Notes: generated by a model from the sequence alone, not told the origin. Numbered from the stretch's first letter, positions 1 through 8,178 are shown. The stretch is DNA of 64,000 nucleotides from Amnibacterium kyonggiense (GCF_004364555.1 NZ_SOAM01000001.1:930001-994000); one strand, 5' to 3'. Numbers and translations: made by a program.

Positions 1-41
1 CCGGAGCGTCCCGTCGGGCGCTGGTGGTTCGGCGGCTGAGA

Positions 42-872
42 TCAGCCGATCGGCTGCAGCCCCGCGACCCGCAGCAGGTCGAGACGGGACGCGTCCTCCG
101 AGTCGGGTGCGACCGTGTAGACGACGATCCGCAGGTCGCTGCCTGGCGCGGTCAGGACGTCGCAGTCCACGGTGATCGGGCCGACCGCGGTGCCCGTCGC
201 GGTCTTGCGGCTCGACCGGTGTCGGGCGACGTGCGCCTCGCCCCACCGCTGCTCGAACTCGGGCGACGTCGCGCGCAGCCGGCCGATGAGCGCGGCGAGG
301 CGCGGATCCGCGGGGTAGCGACCTGACGCCTCCCGGAGGTCGGCCGCGAGATCGCTCGAGAACTCCGCGTGGTGCGCCGCGTCGAACTCGACGGTGCCGG
401 GGTCGCCGGTGAAGTGCCGCCAGGCGACGTTGCGGTCGAGGCCCCGGCGCCCGCTCGGGTCGCCCGTCAGCGCCGCCCACAGCGGGTTCCAGTCGAGCAC
501 GTCCCAGGCGGCGGACACGACCGCCATCGGGGTGTCCGCGAGTCGGTCCATGATCCGCTGGACGCCGGGCGGGATGTGCTGCGGCACCAGCCCCTCGGCC
601 GGGACGGCCGCGCCGCCGACGCGGTAGAGGTGGTCGCGCTCGGCGTCCGTCAGGCGGAGCGCTCGCGCGAGGGCGCCGAGCAGCTGCGCGGACGGGTGGA
701 GCGCCCGCCCCTGCTCCAGCCGGACGACGTACTCGACGCTCACCCCGGCGAGGGAGGCCAGCTCCTCCCGGCGGAGGCCCGGCGCGCGCCGTCCCGGGCC
801 GGCGGGCAGGCCGACCTCCTCCGGTCGGACGCGGTCGCGCCACGCGCGCAGCACCTCGGCGAACTCCTCCAC
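42..872 (-). CDS. XRE-family transcriptional regulator with MmyB-like ligand domain
   Basis: A DNA-binding repressor or activator of about 276 residues. The N-terminal quarter is a helix-turn-helix of the Xre type, recognisable by RRAPGLRREELASLAGVS followed by EYVVRLEQGRA. The C-terminal two thirds match the MmyB-like ligand-binding domain, with the typical DWNPLWAAL and NVAWRHF segments. The open frame extends further upstream, but I chose the GTG at 872 because homologues begin close to this point and a GACGAT box lies 6 bases upstream (879-884), as in many genes here. It is divergent from the short-chain dehydrogenase at 959, which is the usual arrangement of this regulator family with a target oxidoreductase. 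The effector is unknown. Confidence 0.85.
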   Translation of the reverse strand: MEEFAEVLRAWRDRVRPEEVGLPAGPGRRAPGLRREELASLAGVSVEYVVRLEQGRALHPSAQLLGALARALRLTDAERDHLYRVGGAAVPAEGLVPQHIPPGVQRIMDRLADTPMAVVSAAWDVLDWNPLWAALTGDPSGRRGLDRNVAWRHFTGDPGTVEFDAAHHAEFSSDLAADLREASGRYPADPRLAALIGRLRATSPEFEQRWGEAHVARHRSSRKTATGTAVGPITVDCDVLTAPGSDLRIVVYTVAPDSEDASRLDLLRVAGLQPIG

Positions 873-946
873 GCCTCCATCGTCCCGCGTCCGCGGCGGG
901 CCAGGGTGGTACCGGTGGGGCATAGGGAGCGGACGAGGGCGCCGCG

Positions 947-952
947 CACGCT
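947..952 (+). promoter_or_regulatory. -10 box (CACGCT) for leaderless transcript of the SDR gene
   Basis: The hexamer CACGCT lies exactly 6 bases before the ATG at 959, so the transcript would begin at or next to the start codon. The GGAGG between box and start could instead act as a Shine-Dalgarno sequence if transcription starts further upstream. Confidence 0.4.
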
Positions 953-958
953 GGAGGC

Positions 959-1639
959 ATGACCACGACACTCATCACCGGGGCGAACAAGGGCCTCGGC
1001 CTCGAGACCGTCCGCCGACTCCTCGAAGCGGGCCACACCGTGCACGCCGGCATGCGCGACCCGGCGGCGGGGGACGCCGCGCGGGCGCTCGGCGCTGACG
1101 TCGTCCGCCTGGATGTCACCGACCAGGCGTCGGTGGACGCCGCGATCGCGGGCCTCGACGAGCTCGACGTCCTCGTCAACAACGCCGGCATCATCGGCGG
1201 CGCCGGCTCGGTCGACGAGCTGGACGCCGAGGTGATGCTCCGCACGTTCGACACGAACGTGTTCGGGATCGTGCGGGTGACGCAGGCGGCCCTGCCGCTG
1301 CTGCACCGCTCCGCCGCGCCCGTGATCGTCAACGTGGCGTCGGGTGTGGGCTGGCCGCGGGCGCTCCGGGATCCCCGTCGCGACGAGTTCCCCGTGCACG
1401 CGGTGCCCTACGCGTCGTCGAAGGCGGCCGTGATCACGCTCACCGTGCAGTACGCGAAGGACCTGCCCGGCATGCGGGTGAACGCCTCGGATCCGGGCTA
1501 CACGGCGACCGACCTGAACGGGAACAGCGGGCACCAGACGGTCGCCGAGGGCACGGACGCGACCGTCGCGCTCGCGCTGCTCGGTCCCGACGGCCCGACC
1601 GGGGAGTTCCACGACCGGCACGGCCGCATCGAGTACTGA
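959..1639 (+). CDS. Short-chain dehydrogenase/reductase
   Basis: A 226-residue NAD(P)-dependent oxidoreductase of the classical SDR family. The cofactor motif TGANKGLG is at residues 7-14, the structural NNAG motif near residue 74, and the catalytic Tyr151/Lys155 pair in YASSK. Length is slightly short of the usual 245-250 because the C-terminal substrate loop is reduced. It is divergently transcribed from an XRE regulator with which it shares the promoter region, so regulation by that protein is likely. The substrate cannot be told from sequence; homologues with this NKGLG signature are mostly annotated only as SDR oxidoreductases. Confidence 0.9.
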   Translation: MTTTLITGANKGLGLETVRRLLEAGHTVHAGMRDPAAGDAARALGADVVRLDVTDQASVDAAIAGLDELDVLVNNAGIIGGAGSVDELDAEVMLRTFDTNVFGIVRVTQAALPLLHRSAAPVIVNVASGVGWPRALRDPRRDEFPVHAVPYASSKAAVITLTVQYAKDLPGMRVNASDPGYTATDLNGNSGHQTVAEGTDATVALALLGPDGPTGEFHDRHGRIEY

Positions 1640-1714
1640 GCCGGCACCCGTCGGCAGCAGCCGGCGGGTCCTTCTCCTCTGCTGCTCGAGCGCGACCGCC
1701 GGCACCCTCGTTCC

Positions 1715-2554
1715 GTGTCCGGATCCTCCGCGGAACGCGCGGCCGCGGCCGAGCGCGTCCTCCTCGTCGTCGGCGGGACGGAGGAGGTCGCAGCCGTCGC
1801 GGGATGGGCGGCGAAGCGCGCTGCCCGGCACCCGATGGCGGTGACGCTCGTCGGCATGCCGGACGGCGGTCGCACGGACGGTGCCGAGCGCGCGAGCGAC
1901 CTGCTGCATCAGCAGATGCCCTCGATCCCCGTCGCCGTCCGGCTGCCGCACGGTCCCGTGCGGGCGGCGCTCACGACGGCCGCCGCGGATCAGGACCTCG
2001 TCGTCCTCGGCGCGAGCCGGACGGTGCCGCTGACCCGGGTGCTGCCGTCGTTGCTCGCGATCCGACTCGCCGAATCGCTGCGACGTCCCGTCGTGCTCGT
2101 CCCGCGCAGCGCAGGCGACGACGACGGTCCCGTCCTGGTCGGGGTGGCGGGCGACGGATCGGACGACGACGCGCTCCGCTTCGCGGGGGCGGAGGCCGTC
2201 GCCGCCGCGCGCCCGCTCCGGCTCGTGCACGTCGGCCGGCGTGCGGTGCCGCCCAGGGGCGCCCTCGCGCGGACCGGCGACGAGGAGGACGCCCCGTCGG
2301 ACCCCGCGCGGTCGCTCGATGCGGCGGCCGGCGCGATCCGTCGATCCCGCCCGGCCCTCGGCGTCAGCACGGCGCTCCTCCGGGGCGAGCCCGGCGCCGC
2401 CGTCGTCCGCGCCGGAGCGGACGCCTCCCTCGTCGTGGTCGGCTCGCGCCGGTCGTCCGTGGAGGACCGGGTGCCCGTGCGCTCCGTCGGCCGAGCGCTG
2501 GTCGAGCATCCGCCGTGCCCGATCGCGGTGGTGCCGCCGGCACGGAGGGCATGA
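1715..2554 (+). CDS. Tandem universal stress protein (UspA family)
   Basis: This 279-residue cytoplasmic protein carries two UspA folds in tandem. The first covers roughly residues 12-130, the second residues 135-279. The second ends with the recognisable VVVGSRR and a GRALVEHPPCPIAVVPP tail. The first repeat has the corresponding VVLGASR segment. Proteins of this family bind nucleotides or small ligands and accumulate in stress or slow growth. The GTG start at 1715 is 6 bases after a CACCCT box (1703-1708), suggesting a leaderless message. It stands alone between an SDR gene and a membrane glycosyltransferase. Confidence 0.85.
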   Translation: MSGSSAERAAAAERVLLVVGGTEEVAAVAGWAAKRAARHPMAVTLVGMPDGGRTDGAERASDLLHQQMPSIPVAVRLPHGPVRAALTTAAADQDLVVLGASRTVPLTRVLPSLLAIRLAESLRRPVVLVPRSAGDDDGPVLVGVAGDGSDDDALRFAGAEAVAAARPLRLVHVGRRAVPPRGALARTGDEEDAPSDPARSLDAAAGAIRRSRPALGVSTALLRGEPGAAVVRAGADASLVVVGSRRSSVEDRVPVRSVGRALVEHPPCPIAVVPPARRA

Positions 2555-2711
2555 CGGCTCCGGCCTCCATGGTCCGACGGCGGCGCGGAGGGCCCTTCGG
2601 CCCCTCCGGCGGCGGACGCGAGCCGCGACCATCGTCGCCGTCCCGACCCCGAGGAGCGTCGATGCCCGTCCGAGCAGCACCGTCCGCCCGTCGAGCGGCC
2701 GAGGGGACCCC

Positions 2712-4211
2712 GTGACCCTCGTCTCGGCCTCCCCGGTCGCGCTCGCGCCCGGGACCGGGCGCACGACGACGTGGAGCGCGGCGGTCGTCGCGACGGCGAT
2801 CGGGATCGGCCTGCTCGGCGCGTCGCTGCGCTTCGTCGCCCTCCTGCGGACGGGCGGTCCCCTCGGGATGGGCGGCTACGACGACGGCGTCGACTACGCC
2901 GCGGCGGCAGCGCTGGTGCACGGACGCCTGCCGTACCGGTCCTTCCTCCTGCTCCACCCGCCCGGCGTGGTGCTCGCCGCGGCGCCGTTCGCGGCGATCG
3001 GCTCCGTGTTCGGGGATCGCGTCGGCTTCGTCGCCGCGCGCCTCGCGTTCGAAGCGCTCGGGGGGCTCGGCGCCGCGCTCGCGTTCGTCGCGCTGCGCCG
3101 CTTCGGTCCGACCGCCGCGGTCACGGGCGGGGTCCTGCTCGCCGTGCTGCCGACCGCGGTGTACGCGGAGCGGTCCGTGCTGCTCGAGCCGCTCGGCTCG
3201 ATCGGCGTGCTCCTGGCGATCGTGCTGCTCGGCAGGGGGACCACGCCGGGAGCCGTCTTCGCCGCGGGCGTCGCCGCAGGCTGGGCCGTCGACGTGAAGA
3301 TCTGGTACGTCGTTCCGGCGGTCGTCCTCTGGCTCGCGGGCACGCGGCGGCGGGGCTGGTTCGCGGCGGGGGCCGCCACCGCGGTGCTCGTCGTCTGCGG
3401 CCCGTTCCTCGCCGCCGCGCCCGTCGCGATGGTGCGCGAGGTCGTCCTCGACCAGATGGGCAGAGCGCGGGTGGGACGGGTCTCCCGCCGCATCACGGAG
3501 ATCGTCGGCGCGATCCGGATCGGGCCGATCGACGCGCAGCTGGTCGCGGGCGCGCTGCTCGCGCTCGTCCTCGGTGCGCTGGTGGTGACGGCGCTCACCG
3601 CGGGCGCTCGTGTGTTCGCGCTGCTGCTGGCGGCCGACCTCGTCGTGCTCCTCGCCGCCCCGTCCTGGTTCCCGCACTACGCGGACCTCGCCGCGCCGGC
3701 GATCGCGCTCTGCGTCGGCGTCGCCGCCCAGCGGGCGACGGACCTCCTGCCCGCGGGCGCAGCCCGGCGCTGGGCGGCGGCCGGCCTCGTCGTCGCGATC
3801 GGCGTCGGCGGCACCGTGGCGGCCCTCCGGGCGCCCCGCGGCGGCGAGACGGTGCCGGCGTCCGTGGTCGCCGCAGTCGGGCGCACGTCCGGCTGCGTGG
3901 TCACGGACGATCCGACCCTGCTCGCGATCACCGGCGTGCTGAGTCGGGACCTCGCGGACCCGGACTGCCCGGTCCGGCCGGACGTGACGGGCTGGACCTA
4001 CGACGCCGACCGCGCACCCGTGCCGGGCGTGCCGCGGAAGGCGAATGCGCGGTGGCAGCGCGACGTGCTCGGCTACCTCCTGTCGGGACGGACCGTGATC
4101 GTGGTCCGTCCGGCGACCGGACTGTCCTCCGCGTCCCGCGCCCGCTTGGCCGAGCTGCCCGTCGTCCACGCCACCGGGCCGTGGGTGCTGCGAGCGACCG
4201 GTCGGCCGTGA
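2712..4211 (+). CDS. Membrane glycosyltransferase, GT-C fold (GT39/87-like)
   Basis: A 499-residue polytopic membrane protein with about ten hydrophobic segments. The first extracytoplasmic loop has an acidic YDDGVDY motif followed by LPYRSFLLLHPPG, the arrangement seen in GT-C enzymes that take sugars from polyprenyl-phosphate donors and transfer them outside the membrane. The C-terminal 110 residues are soluble and probably extracytoplasmic. The start is the GTG at 2712, preceded by a GAGGGGA Shine-Dalgarno sequence; the open frame runs further upstream without homology. It overlaps the GtrA-family gene by 4 bases (GTGA), so the two are co-translated. Acceptor and donor are unknown. Confidence 0.75.
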   Translation: MTLVSASPVALAPGTGRTTTWSAAVVATAIGIGLLGASLRFVALLRTGGPLGMGGYDDGVDYAAAAALVHGRLPYRSFLLLHPPGVVLAAAPFAAIGSVFGDRVGFVAARLAFEALGGLGAALAFVALRRFGPTAAVTGGVLLAVLPTAVYAERSVLLEPLGSIGVLLAIVLLGRGTTPGAVFAAGVAAGWAVDVKIWYVVPAVVLWLAGTRRRGWFAAGAATAVLVVCGPFLAAAPVAMVREVVLDQMGRARVGRVSRRITEIVGAIRIGPIDAQLVAGALLALVLGALVVTALTAGARVFALLLAADLVVLLAAPSWFPHYADLAAPAIALCVGVAAQRATDLLPAGAARRWAAAGLVVAIGVGGTVAALRAPRGGETVPASVVAAVGRTSGCVVTDDPTLLAITGVLSRDLADPDCPVRPDVTGWTYDADRAPVPGVPRKANARWQRDVLGYLLSGRTVIVVRPATGLSSASRARLAELPVVHATGPWVLRATGRP

Positions 4212-4675
4212 GCGCCCGCGTGCCTCCGGTGCTGATCCGGCTCGTCCGATTCGCGGCCGTCGGCGGCGTCGGGTTCCTCGTCGACCTGGGCGCGTTCACG
4301 CTGCTCCGACTCGGCCCCCTCTCACCGGAGCACGTCGCGGAGGGTCCGCTCGTCGCGAAGGCGATCTCGACCCTGTGCGCCATCGCGGTGAACTGGGCGG
4401 GCAACCGCTGGTGGGCGTTCCGGCTGCACCGCCGCGACGACGTCGTGCGAGAAGGGATGGCGTTCCTCGTCACCAGCCTCCTCGGCTCGTCGGTCGCCCT
4501 GCTCTGCCTCTGGACGTCGCACGACCTGCTCGGGCTGCGCTCCGCGATCGACGACACGGTGTCCGCGAACGTCGTCGGGCTCGTGCTCGGGTCCGCGGTG
4601 CGCTTCTGGCTCGCGAGCGTCTGGGTGTTCCCCGTGCGCAGGGTGCCGACCGCCGTCGTCCAGCGGGACGGCTGA
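4208..4675 (+). CDS. GtrA family membrane protein
   Basis: This 155-residue protein has four predicted membrane helices and the GtrA/DPMS family pattern: RFAAVGGVGFLVDLGAF at the start and NWAGNRWWAFR between helices 2 and 3. Family members are implicated in moving or presenting polyprenyl-phosphate-linked sugars across the membrane. Its start codon overlaps the stop of the upstream GT-C glycosyltransferase, which supports a joint role in adding a sugar to a wall or membrane glycopolymer. No promoter of its own is visible. Confidence 0.9.
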   Translation: MSARVPPVLIRLVRFAAVGGVGFLVDLGAFTLLRLGPLSPEHVAEGPLVAKAISTLCAIAVNWAGNRWWAFRLHRRDDVVREGMAFLVTSLLGSSVALLCLWTSHDLLGLRSAIDDTVSANVVGLVLGSAVRFWLASVWVFPVRRVPTAVVQRDG

Positions 4676-4755
4676 TGCGCTGTCAGCGGGGGACCGGCGT
4701 CGGGTCACGGCATCGGTGCGGCCGCCGCACCGAGCGCGCGGAGCTCAGCGTCCGG

Positions 4756-4810
4756 TGGTGGAGAGCCCAGGAGTCGAACCCGGCTGGGGCGCCCACGAGC
4801 GCCGCTCCCC
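4756..4810 (-). other. tRNA-like remnant (acceptor stem, one hairpin, T arm, CCA)
   Basis: On the minus strand the segment folds as a miniature tRNA of 55 bases. GGGGAGC (5' end) pairs with GCTCTCC before ACCA at the 3' end. A T arm CCGGG-TTCGACT-CCTGG precedes the 3' strand. Between them sits a single hairpin GGCGC-TCGTGG-GCGCC in place of the D and anticodon arms. It cannot be a normal tRNA because there is no anticodon arm. It could be the 3' end of a tRNA or tmRNA left by an integration event, or a decayed tRNA gene. It lies in about 260 bases without any convincing gene. Confidence 0.35.
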
Positions 4811-4938
4811 TGACGGTCCGACGGTAGCCGCCACCGACGCCCCTCCAGCGCGCTTCCCGCGGGTATCCGGGGCATCGCGGACGACGTGTTCATGTCGCCG
4901 TCAGATCGCCCGCCAGCGGACGGCTCGCCGGGATGCCA

Positions 4939-6132
4939 TCACAGGCGCCAGCGTGCTTCGAGGGCGTGGAAGCCCCACGTGAACGCGAGGTCGGCCATGC
5001 GCCAGTTGTGCGACAGGGCCGACACCCGGTGCTGATGGGTGACCATTCCGGCGGCGGCCGCGTGAGCCGCCATCACGGGCATGACCGGCCCGTACTGGCG
5101 ATCGAGTGCGCCGACGGCGAAGTACGCCTCCTCGTCCGAGTAGGTCCGGTGCGCCATCACCCAGATCGGTCCGGCGTGCTCGTAGGCCCGAGCGTCCCCG
5201 TGGAAGCCGGCGGCGATGCTGTGCTCGAGGGTGCCGCTCAGCGGTGCCCGCTCGCCGGACACGTCGACGAACGACCCGAAGACGTCGGGGTGCTCGGAGG
5301 CGAACTGGATCGAGCAGGTCCCGCCCTCGGAGAATCCGGCGACGGTCCACGTCGTCCGGTCCGTCTCCACCGGCAGATGGCGGAGGACCCAGGCGCGGAC
5401 GTCGTGCATGACGTACGCGGCCACGTGGCCGAGCGGCGAATCGACGCACATCGGATTGCCGGTGAACGAGCCCAGCTGGTCGGGCACCACGACGATCGGC
5501 GCGACGCCGTGATGCCGTGCGGCGATCGCATCCATCATCGGACCGAGATCGCCGTCCCAGACCGGGTCGTACGGGCCGGCGCCCCGGCTCTGACCGGAGA
5601 ACATCACGACCAGCGGCAGCAGCCTCGGCTGCGGCACGAGCGCGGCGGGCGGCAGGTAGATCACCGCCGCACGCGCGGCGTAGTGGGAGACGGTCCCGGG
5701 GATCCGGACCGATCCGACCAGACCGTGCGCAGGCAGCTCGTGCGCCTTCCGGACGACGTCTCCTCGGAGTGCTCGGGGGAAGACGGGGACGTGGACCCGT
5801 GCGATGCGCGCGTAGTCGATGCCGCCGTGCAGAACGGAGGGCCGCCAGGTCGCGGTCGTCACGACCGGGGGAGGGGGGACGCTCGTCGCCGGCGCGGATC
5901 GCGACGTCGCAAGCGCGACCGGCGTTCCGGTCGGCTGCGCGCCGAGCCCGTGGACCCCCACCGAGGCGACGACGGTGACCGCGACGAGCGCCAGCGTCGC
6001 GCCCACGGTGAAGGACGCCGCGAGGCGGCGCCGACGGCGCAGCAGGACGGCGATGAGGGCGACCCCGGCGGCGGCGATGACGACGGCCGCGGCGGCGCCG
6101 ATCCAGGCGGGGAGATGGTGCACGAGCGGCAT
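4939..6132 (-). CDS. Membrane-anchored alpha/beta-hydrolase esterase
   Basis: About 397 residues. Two N-terminal membrane helices (about residues 8-30 and 38-60) are followed by a Pro/Ser-rich spacer and an extracytoplasmic esterase D / mycolyltransferase-like hydrolase domain. The nucleophile elbow GFSEGG is near residue 268 and the catalytic His is probably in SHNWRM near the C-terminus. The ATG at 6132 was chosen because the helices follow directly; an in-frame ATG at 6240 would add 36 unconserved residues and neither has a clear Shine-Dalgarno sequence. Substrate is unknown; acyl or sugar esters of the envelope are plausible. Two Cys (CVDSP, GTCS) could form a disulfide. Confidence 0.75.
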   Translation of the reverse strand: MPLVHHLPAWIGAAAAVVIAAAGVALIAVLLRRRRRLAASFTVGATLALVAVTVVASVGVHGLGAQPTGTPVALATSRSAPATSVPPPPVVTTATWRPSVLHGGIDYARIARVHVPVFPRALRGDVVRKAHELPAHGLVGSVRIPGTVSHYAARAAVIYLPPAALVPQPRLLPLVVMFSGQSRGAGPYDPVWDGDLGPMMDAIAARHHGVAPIVVVPDQLGSFTGNPMCVDSPLGHVAAYVMHDVRAWVLRHLPVETDRTTWTVAGFSEGGTCSIQFASEHPDVFGSFVDVSGERAPLSGTLEHSIAAGFHGDARAYEHAGPIWVMAHRTYSDEEAYFAVGALDRQYGPVMPVMAAHAAAAGMVTHQHRVSALSHNWRMADLAFTWGFHALEARWRL

Positions 6133-6274
6133 GGTTGCAGCAGCGGTGCGCGAAGCCGCACGGTCGCGGCAGCCGCGTTCACGTCGCCGACACGATCCGA
6201 CGCCCCTCGTCGCCGTGTCCGGGATGTCGCGGCTTGACATCCGTGAGTCGCCGGTTTGAGAGGTGGTGGAGGTG

Positions 6275-6649
6275 TCACAGCCCTCCTGCTCCGATGGCGA
6301 TCCCTCCTGCTCCGATGGTGATGAGGTGGTCCCCGATGAGCAGCGCCGCTGTTGCGACGGCGAGGGCTGAGCAGGGTAGCCACCACAGGTATCGGTCGGG
6401 GTGGGGCGCGAGGAGCAGGTTGAGGAACACGAGCACGGTCGCTCCGATGGGGCCGCCCATGATGACGGCGTCGCCGGCTCCGACGAGCGCGGTGCTGCAG
6501 TGGGTGTGGCATCCCGAGATGCGCATGCCGTTGATGCCGGCCAGGAGGGGTGAGCTCAACGCCAGCGTTCCCAGCAGCAGCAAGGCGACGAAGACGACGC
6601 CGCGGTCGAGGCGGAGCAGCGCCGGCCTCCGTTGAGCGCTCGGCTTCAC
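6275..6649 (-). CDS. Small multi-pass membrane protein
   Basis: A 124-residue hydrophobic protein with about four membrane segments and a central CHTHCS motif that could bind metal or form a disulfide. The proposed start is the GTG at 6649 with a GAGAG sequence directly upstream; the start is not certain. It is the last gene of a minus-strand cluster headed by the PadR regulator at 7523. I do not recognise the family. The ending AIGAGGL-type repeats of Gly/Ala/Ile look like a terminal helix. Confidence 0.5.
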   Translation of the reverse strand: MKPSAQRRPALLRLDRGVVFVALLLLGTLALSSPLLAGINGMRISGCHTHCSTALVGAGDAVIMGGPIGATVLVFLNLLLAPHPDRYLWWLPCSALAVATAALLIGDHLITIGAGGIAIGAGGL

Positions 6650-6693
6650 CTCTCGAGTGTCGTCGATCGCGAGTTTCCGGCGGCGAGGCGTGC

Positions 6694-6888
6694 TTAGAAG
6701 CCGCCGGTGAGACCGACGTTCGCGGCGTTCGAGGCAACACCTCGCGCGAGCATCCGGCTTTCGACGTCTTCTGCGTCGTGCTTGTCGGGCGAGTCGAAGT
6801 CGACGGCGCCGTTCGTCTGGTCGAACGGCTTCTCGAAGTCGGTCAGATGCGTCCAGGGCTTCATGCCGGAACTGTGCTTCTGAGTCAT
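6694..6888 (-). CDS. Candidate 64-residue peptide from an internal start
   Basis: The same frame as the preceding entry offers ATG at 6888 preceded by AAGGAACGAAG. The product would be a 64-residue soluble peptide with a charged, Asp-rich front part (DFDSPDKHDAEDVE) and a small, neutral, Gly/Ala/Asn-rich end (ASNAANVGLTGGF). This leader-then-core look resembles ribosomally made peptide precursors, and a small membrane protein gene follows 44 bases downstream, but no modification enzyme is nearby. It is offered as a possibility, not a firm gene. Confidence 0.35.
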   Translation of the reverse strand: MTQKHSSGMKPWTHLTDFEKPFDQTNGAVDFDSPDKHDAEDVESRMLARGVASNAANVGLTGGF

Positions 6889-7176
6889 CTTCGTTCCTTC
6901 GTGACGAATTCGAGGAGCGGGCGCCCCCGCTGCTCGAGGCATGGTGAGGGCTGCGTGGCGCCAGAGCAGGTCGGCGGGGAGACCCCGGAGCGCCCGCAGC
7001 AGAATCGACCGGGAGGCTCGTGCTGCTGAGCCGGACTCGGCGTGCCGCTGTTCCCAGATGTCGGAGACGATCTGCGCGACGCGGTCCTCCGCGATCGACG
7101 GGGGCAGGTCTCGAACGAGAGCTCGGTTCCATCGGAGCACGAGCGAGTCGGCCCAGCCACTGCGACGATCGCTCAT
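6694..7176 (-). CDS. PadR-coupled small protein with a peptide-like C-terminal half
   Basis: 160 residues read in one frame. The first 80 match a small domain that commonly follows PadR regulators in actinobacteria: RDLPPSIAEDRVAQIVSDIW, then RALRGLPADLLWR. The ATG overlaps the PadR stop (ATGA), so translation is coupled. After residue 90 the composition changes to a soluble acidic tail. An internal ATG at 6888 with an AAGGA Shine-Dalgarno sequence could produce the last 64 residues alone (see separate entry). In relatives this domain normally precedes membrane helices, which are absent here, so the C-terminal half may be a replacement or a fused second gene. Confidence 0.65.
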   Translation of the reverse strand: MSDRRSGWADSLVLRWNRALVRDLPPSIAEDRVAQIVSDIWEQRHAESGSAARASRSILLRALRGLPADLLWRHAALTMPRAAGAPAPRIRHEGTKMTQKHSSGMKPWTHLTDFEKPFDQTNGAVDFDSPDKHDAEDVESRMLARGVASNAANVGLTGGF

Positions 7177-7523
7177 GAGGTGCTCGGGCGAAGCGTGGCG
7201 TGGCGCGCCGGGGATGCGTGCTGATCGGAGGCTCGCAGGGCGGCTTCGCCGGCAGTGGTCACCGCGTAGAGCTTCCGGCGCGGGCGCTTCGCCTGCTCGG
7301 CGACCTCCGACTGCTCCCAGACCGCGGTGAGCAGCCCCGCCTCCTGGAGGCGTGCCAGGGCCTTGTAGAGCGTGCCGTGCGCGATGAGGCCGTGCCGCTC
7401 GTTCCGGAGCGAGGCGGCGAGTCCGAATCCGTGGAACTGCTCGCCCTCGTCCCCGAGTCGGAGACCGGCTCGGAGGATGTCCTGCTCCAGGGCTATGAGC
7501 GTCCCTGCTCGTCGTCGAGGCAC
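7173..7523 (-). CDS. PadR family transcriptional regulator
   Basis: About 116 residues of winged-helix PadR type. The diagnostic middle is ERHGLIAHGTLYKALARLQE, the recognition helix and turn, followed by the wing with RRKLYAVTTAGEAAL. The GTG at 7523 gives the usual N-terminus VPRRRAGTLIALEQDIL; an ATG at 7553 is an alternative. Neither has an obvious Shine-Dalgarno sequence. It overlaps the downstream gene by 4 bases and is divergent from the small membrane protein at 7609, so it probably controls itself and both directions. Effector unknown. Confidence 0.85.
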   Translation of the reverse strand: MPRRRAGTLIALEQDILRAGLRLGDEGEQFHGFGLAASLRNERHGLIAHGTLYKALARLQEAGLLTAVWEQSEVAEQAKRPRRKLYAVTTAGEAALRASDQHASPARHATLRPSTS

Positions 7524-7608
7524 GGGCGAAAGAATAGGAAGGTAGGTGCGCATTCCGCAAGGGGAGACTTTGCTGGATACGCTGCCGACCACGATGGAGG
7601 AGGCGGCC

Positions 7609-7875
7609 ATGTCGTTCGAGGTCATGTTCGACATCGGTGTCGTGGTAGTCGCCGCCGGGTTCGTGACGGTGATCGGACTCGTGATCTACCGAGCCGTACG
7701 GTCTGCTCGGGACCCCGAGTACCGCGCTGCTCTGGCGGCGCAGAGTGCGGCAGTACGCACCAGGAGCTCGTCGATCGGGCTGAGCTCGACGATGGGCACG
7801 CAGTACGACCCGGCGTCCGACCCCGGCAACCCCGGCAGTCCGATGTTCCCGGGCAACCCCGGCAACCCGACCTAG
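7609..7875 (+). CDS. Single-pass membrane protein with GNPG-repeat tail
   Basis: An 88-residue protein with one membrane helix (about residues 7-29), a basic stop-transfer segment, then a low-complexity tail containing three DPGNPG/PGNPG repeats. The ATG at 7609 follows a strong GGAGGAGG Shine-Dalgarno sequence; upstream in-frame codons are not supported. It is divergent from the PadR regulator. Function unknown; the shape suggests a short anchored surface or assembly protein. The 200 bases after it contain only a short tandem GAGTC/GCGTC tract and no further gene before tRNA-Arg. Confidence 0.6.
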   Translation: MSFEVMFDIGVVVVAAGFVTVIGLVIYRAVRSARDPEYRAALAAQSAAVRTRSSSIGLSSTMGTQYDPASDPGNPGSPMFPGNPGNPT

Positions 7876-8084
7876 CCAGGCCGAGTCGAGTCGCGTCGCG
7901 TCGCGTGCCTGCTGTCCCGCGAACGTCTGGGCTGATGGAGGACGAGGTCGAGAGCGAGCTGGCTGAGCGCGCCGAAGCCATCCGTCAGGCAGCGGTGCTC
8001 GTCGGCTGCTCGGCTTCCGCGAGCGAGACGCCGCATCCCGAGGGCTGTTTTCTCAGGCTCGGGGTTCGAGAGAGCGATATTTAG

Positions 8085-8156
8085 TGCCCCTGGAGGGACT
8101 CGAACCCCCAACCCTTTCCTTAGGACGGAACTGCTCTTCCATTGAGCTACAGAGGC
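8085..8156 (-). tRNA. tRNA-Arg (anticodon CCU)
   Basis: A complete 72-base cloverleaf on the minus strand. The acceptor stem GCCTCTG pairs with CAGGGGC, the D arm is GCTC/GAGC, the anticodon loop GTCCTAA shows anticodon CCT, and the T arm is GGGGG-TTCGAGT-CCCTC. The discriminator base is A and CCA is not encoded. It decodes AGG, a rare codon in this G+C-rich genome. Confidence 0.92.
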
Positions 8157-8178
8157 CGGCGGAGAGCAGTCTAGGAGG

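Noticed and set aside
2241-2711. Upstream extension of the GT-C glycosyltransferase frame
   Set aside because: It overlaps the universal stress protein out of frame and has random composition; GTG 2712 has a Shine-Dalgarno sequence.
7881-8084. Coding potential between the GNPG protein and tRNA-Arg
   Set aside because: Frames here lack start signals and overlap the tRNA; only a short GCGTC tandem tract is present.
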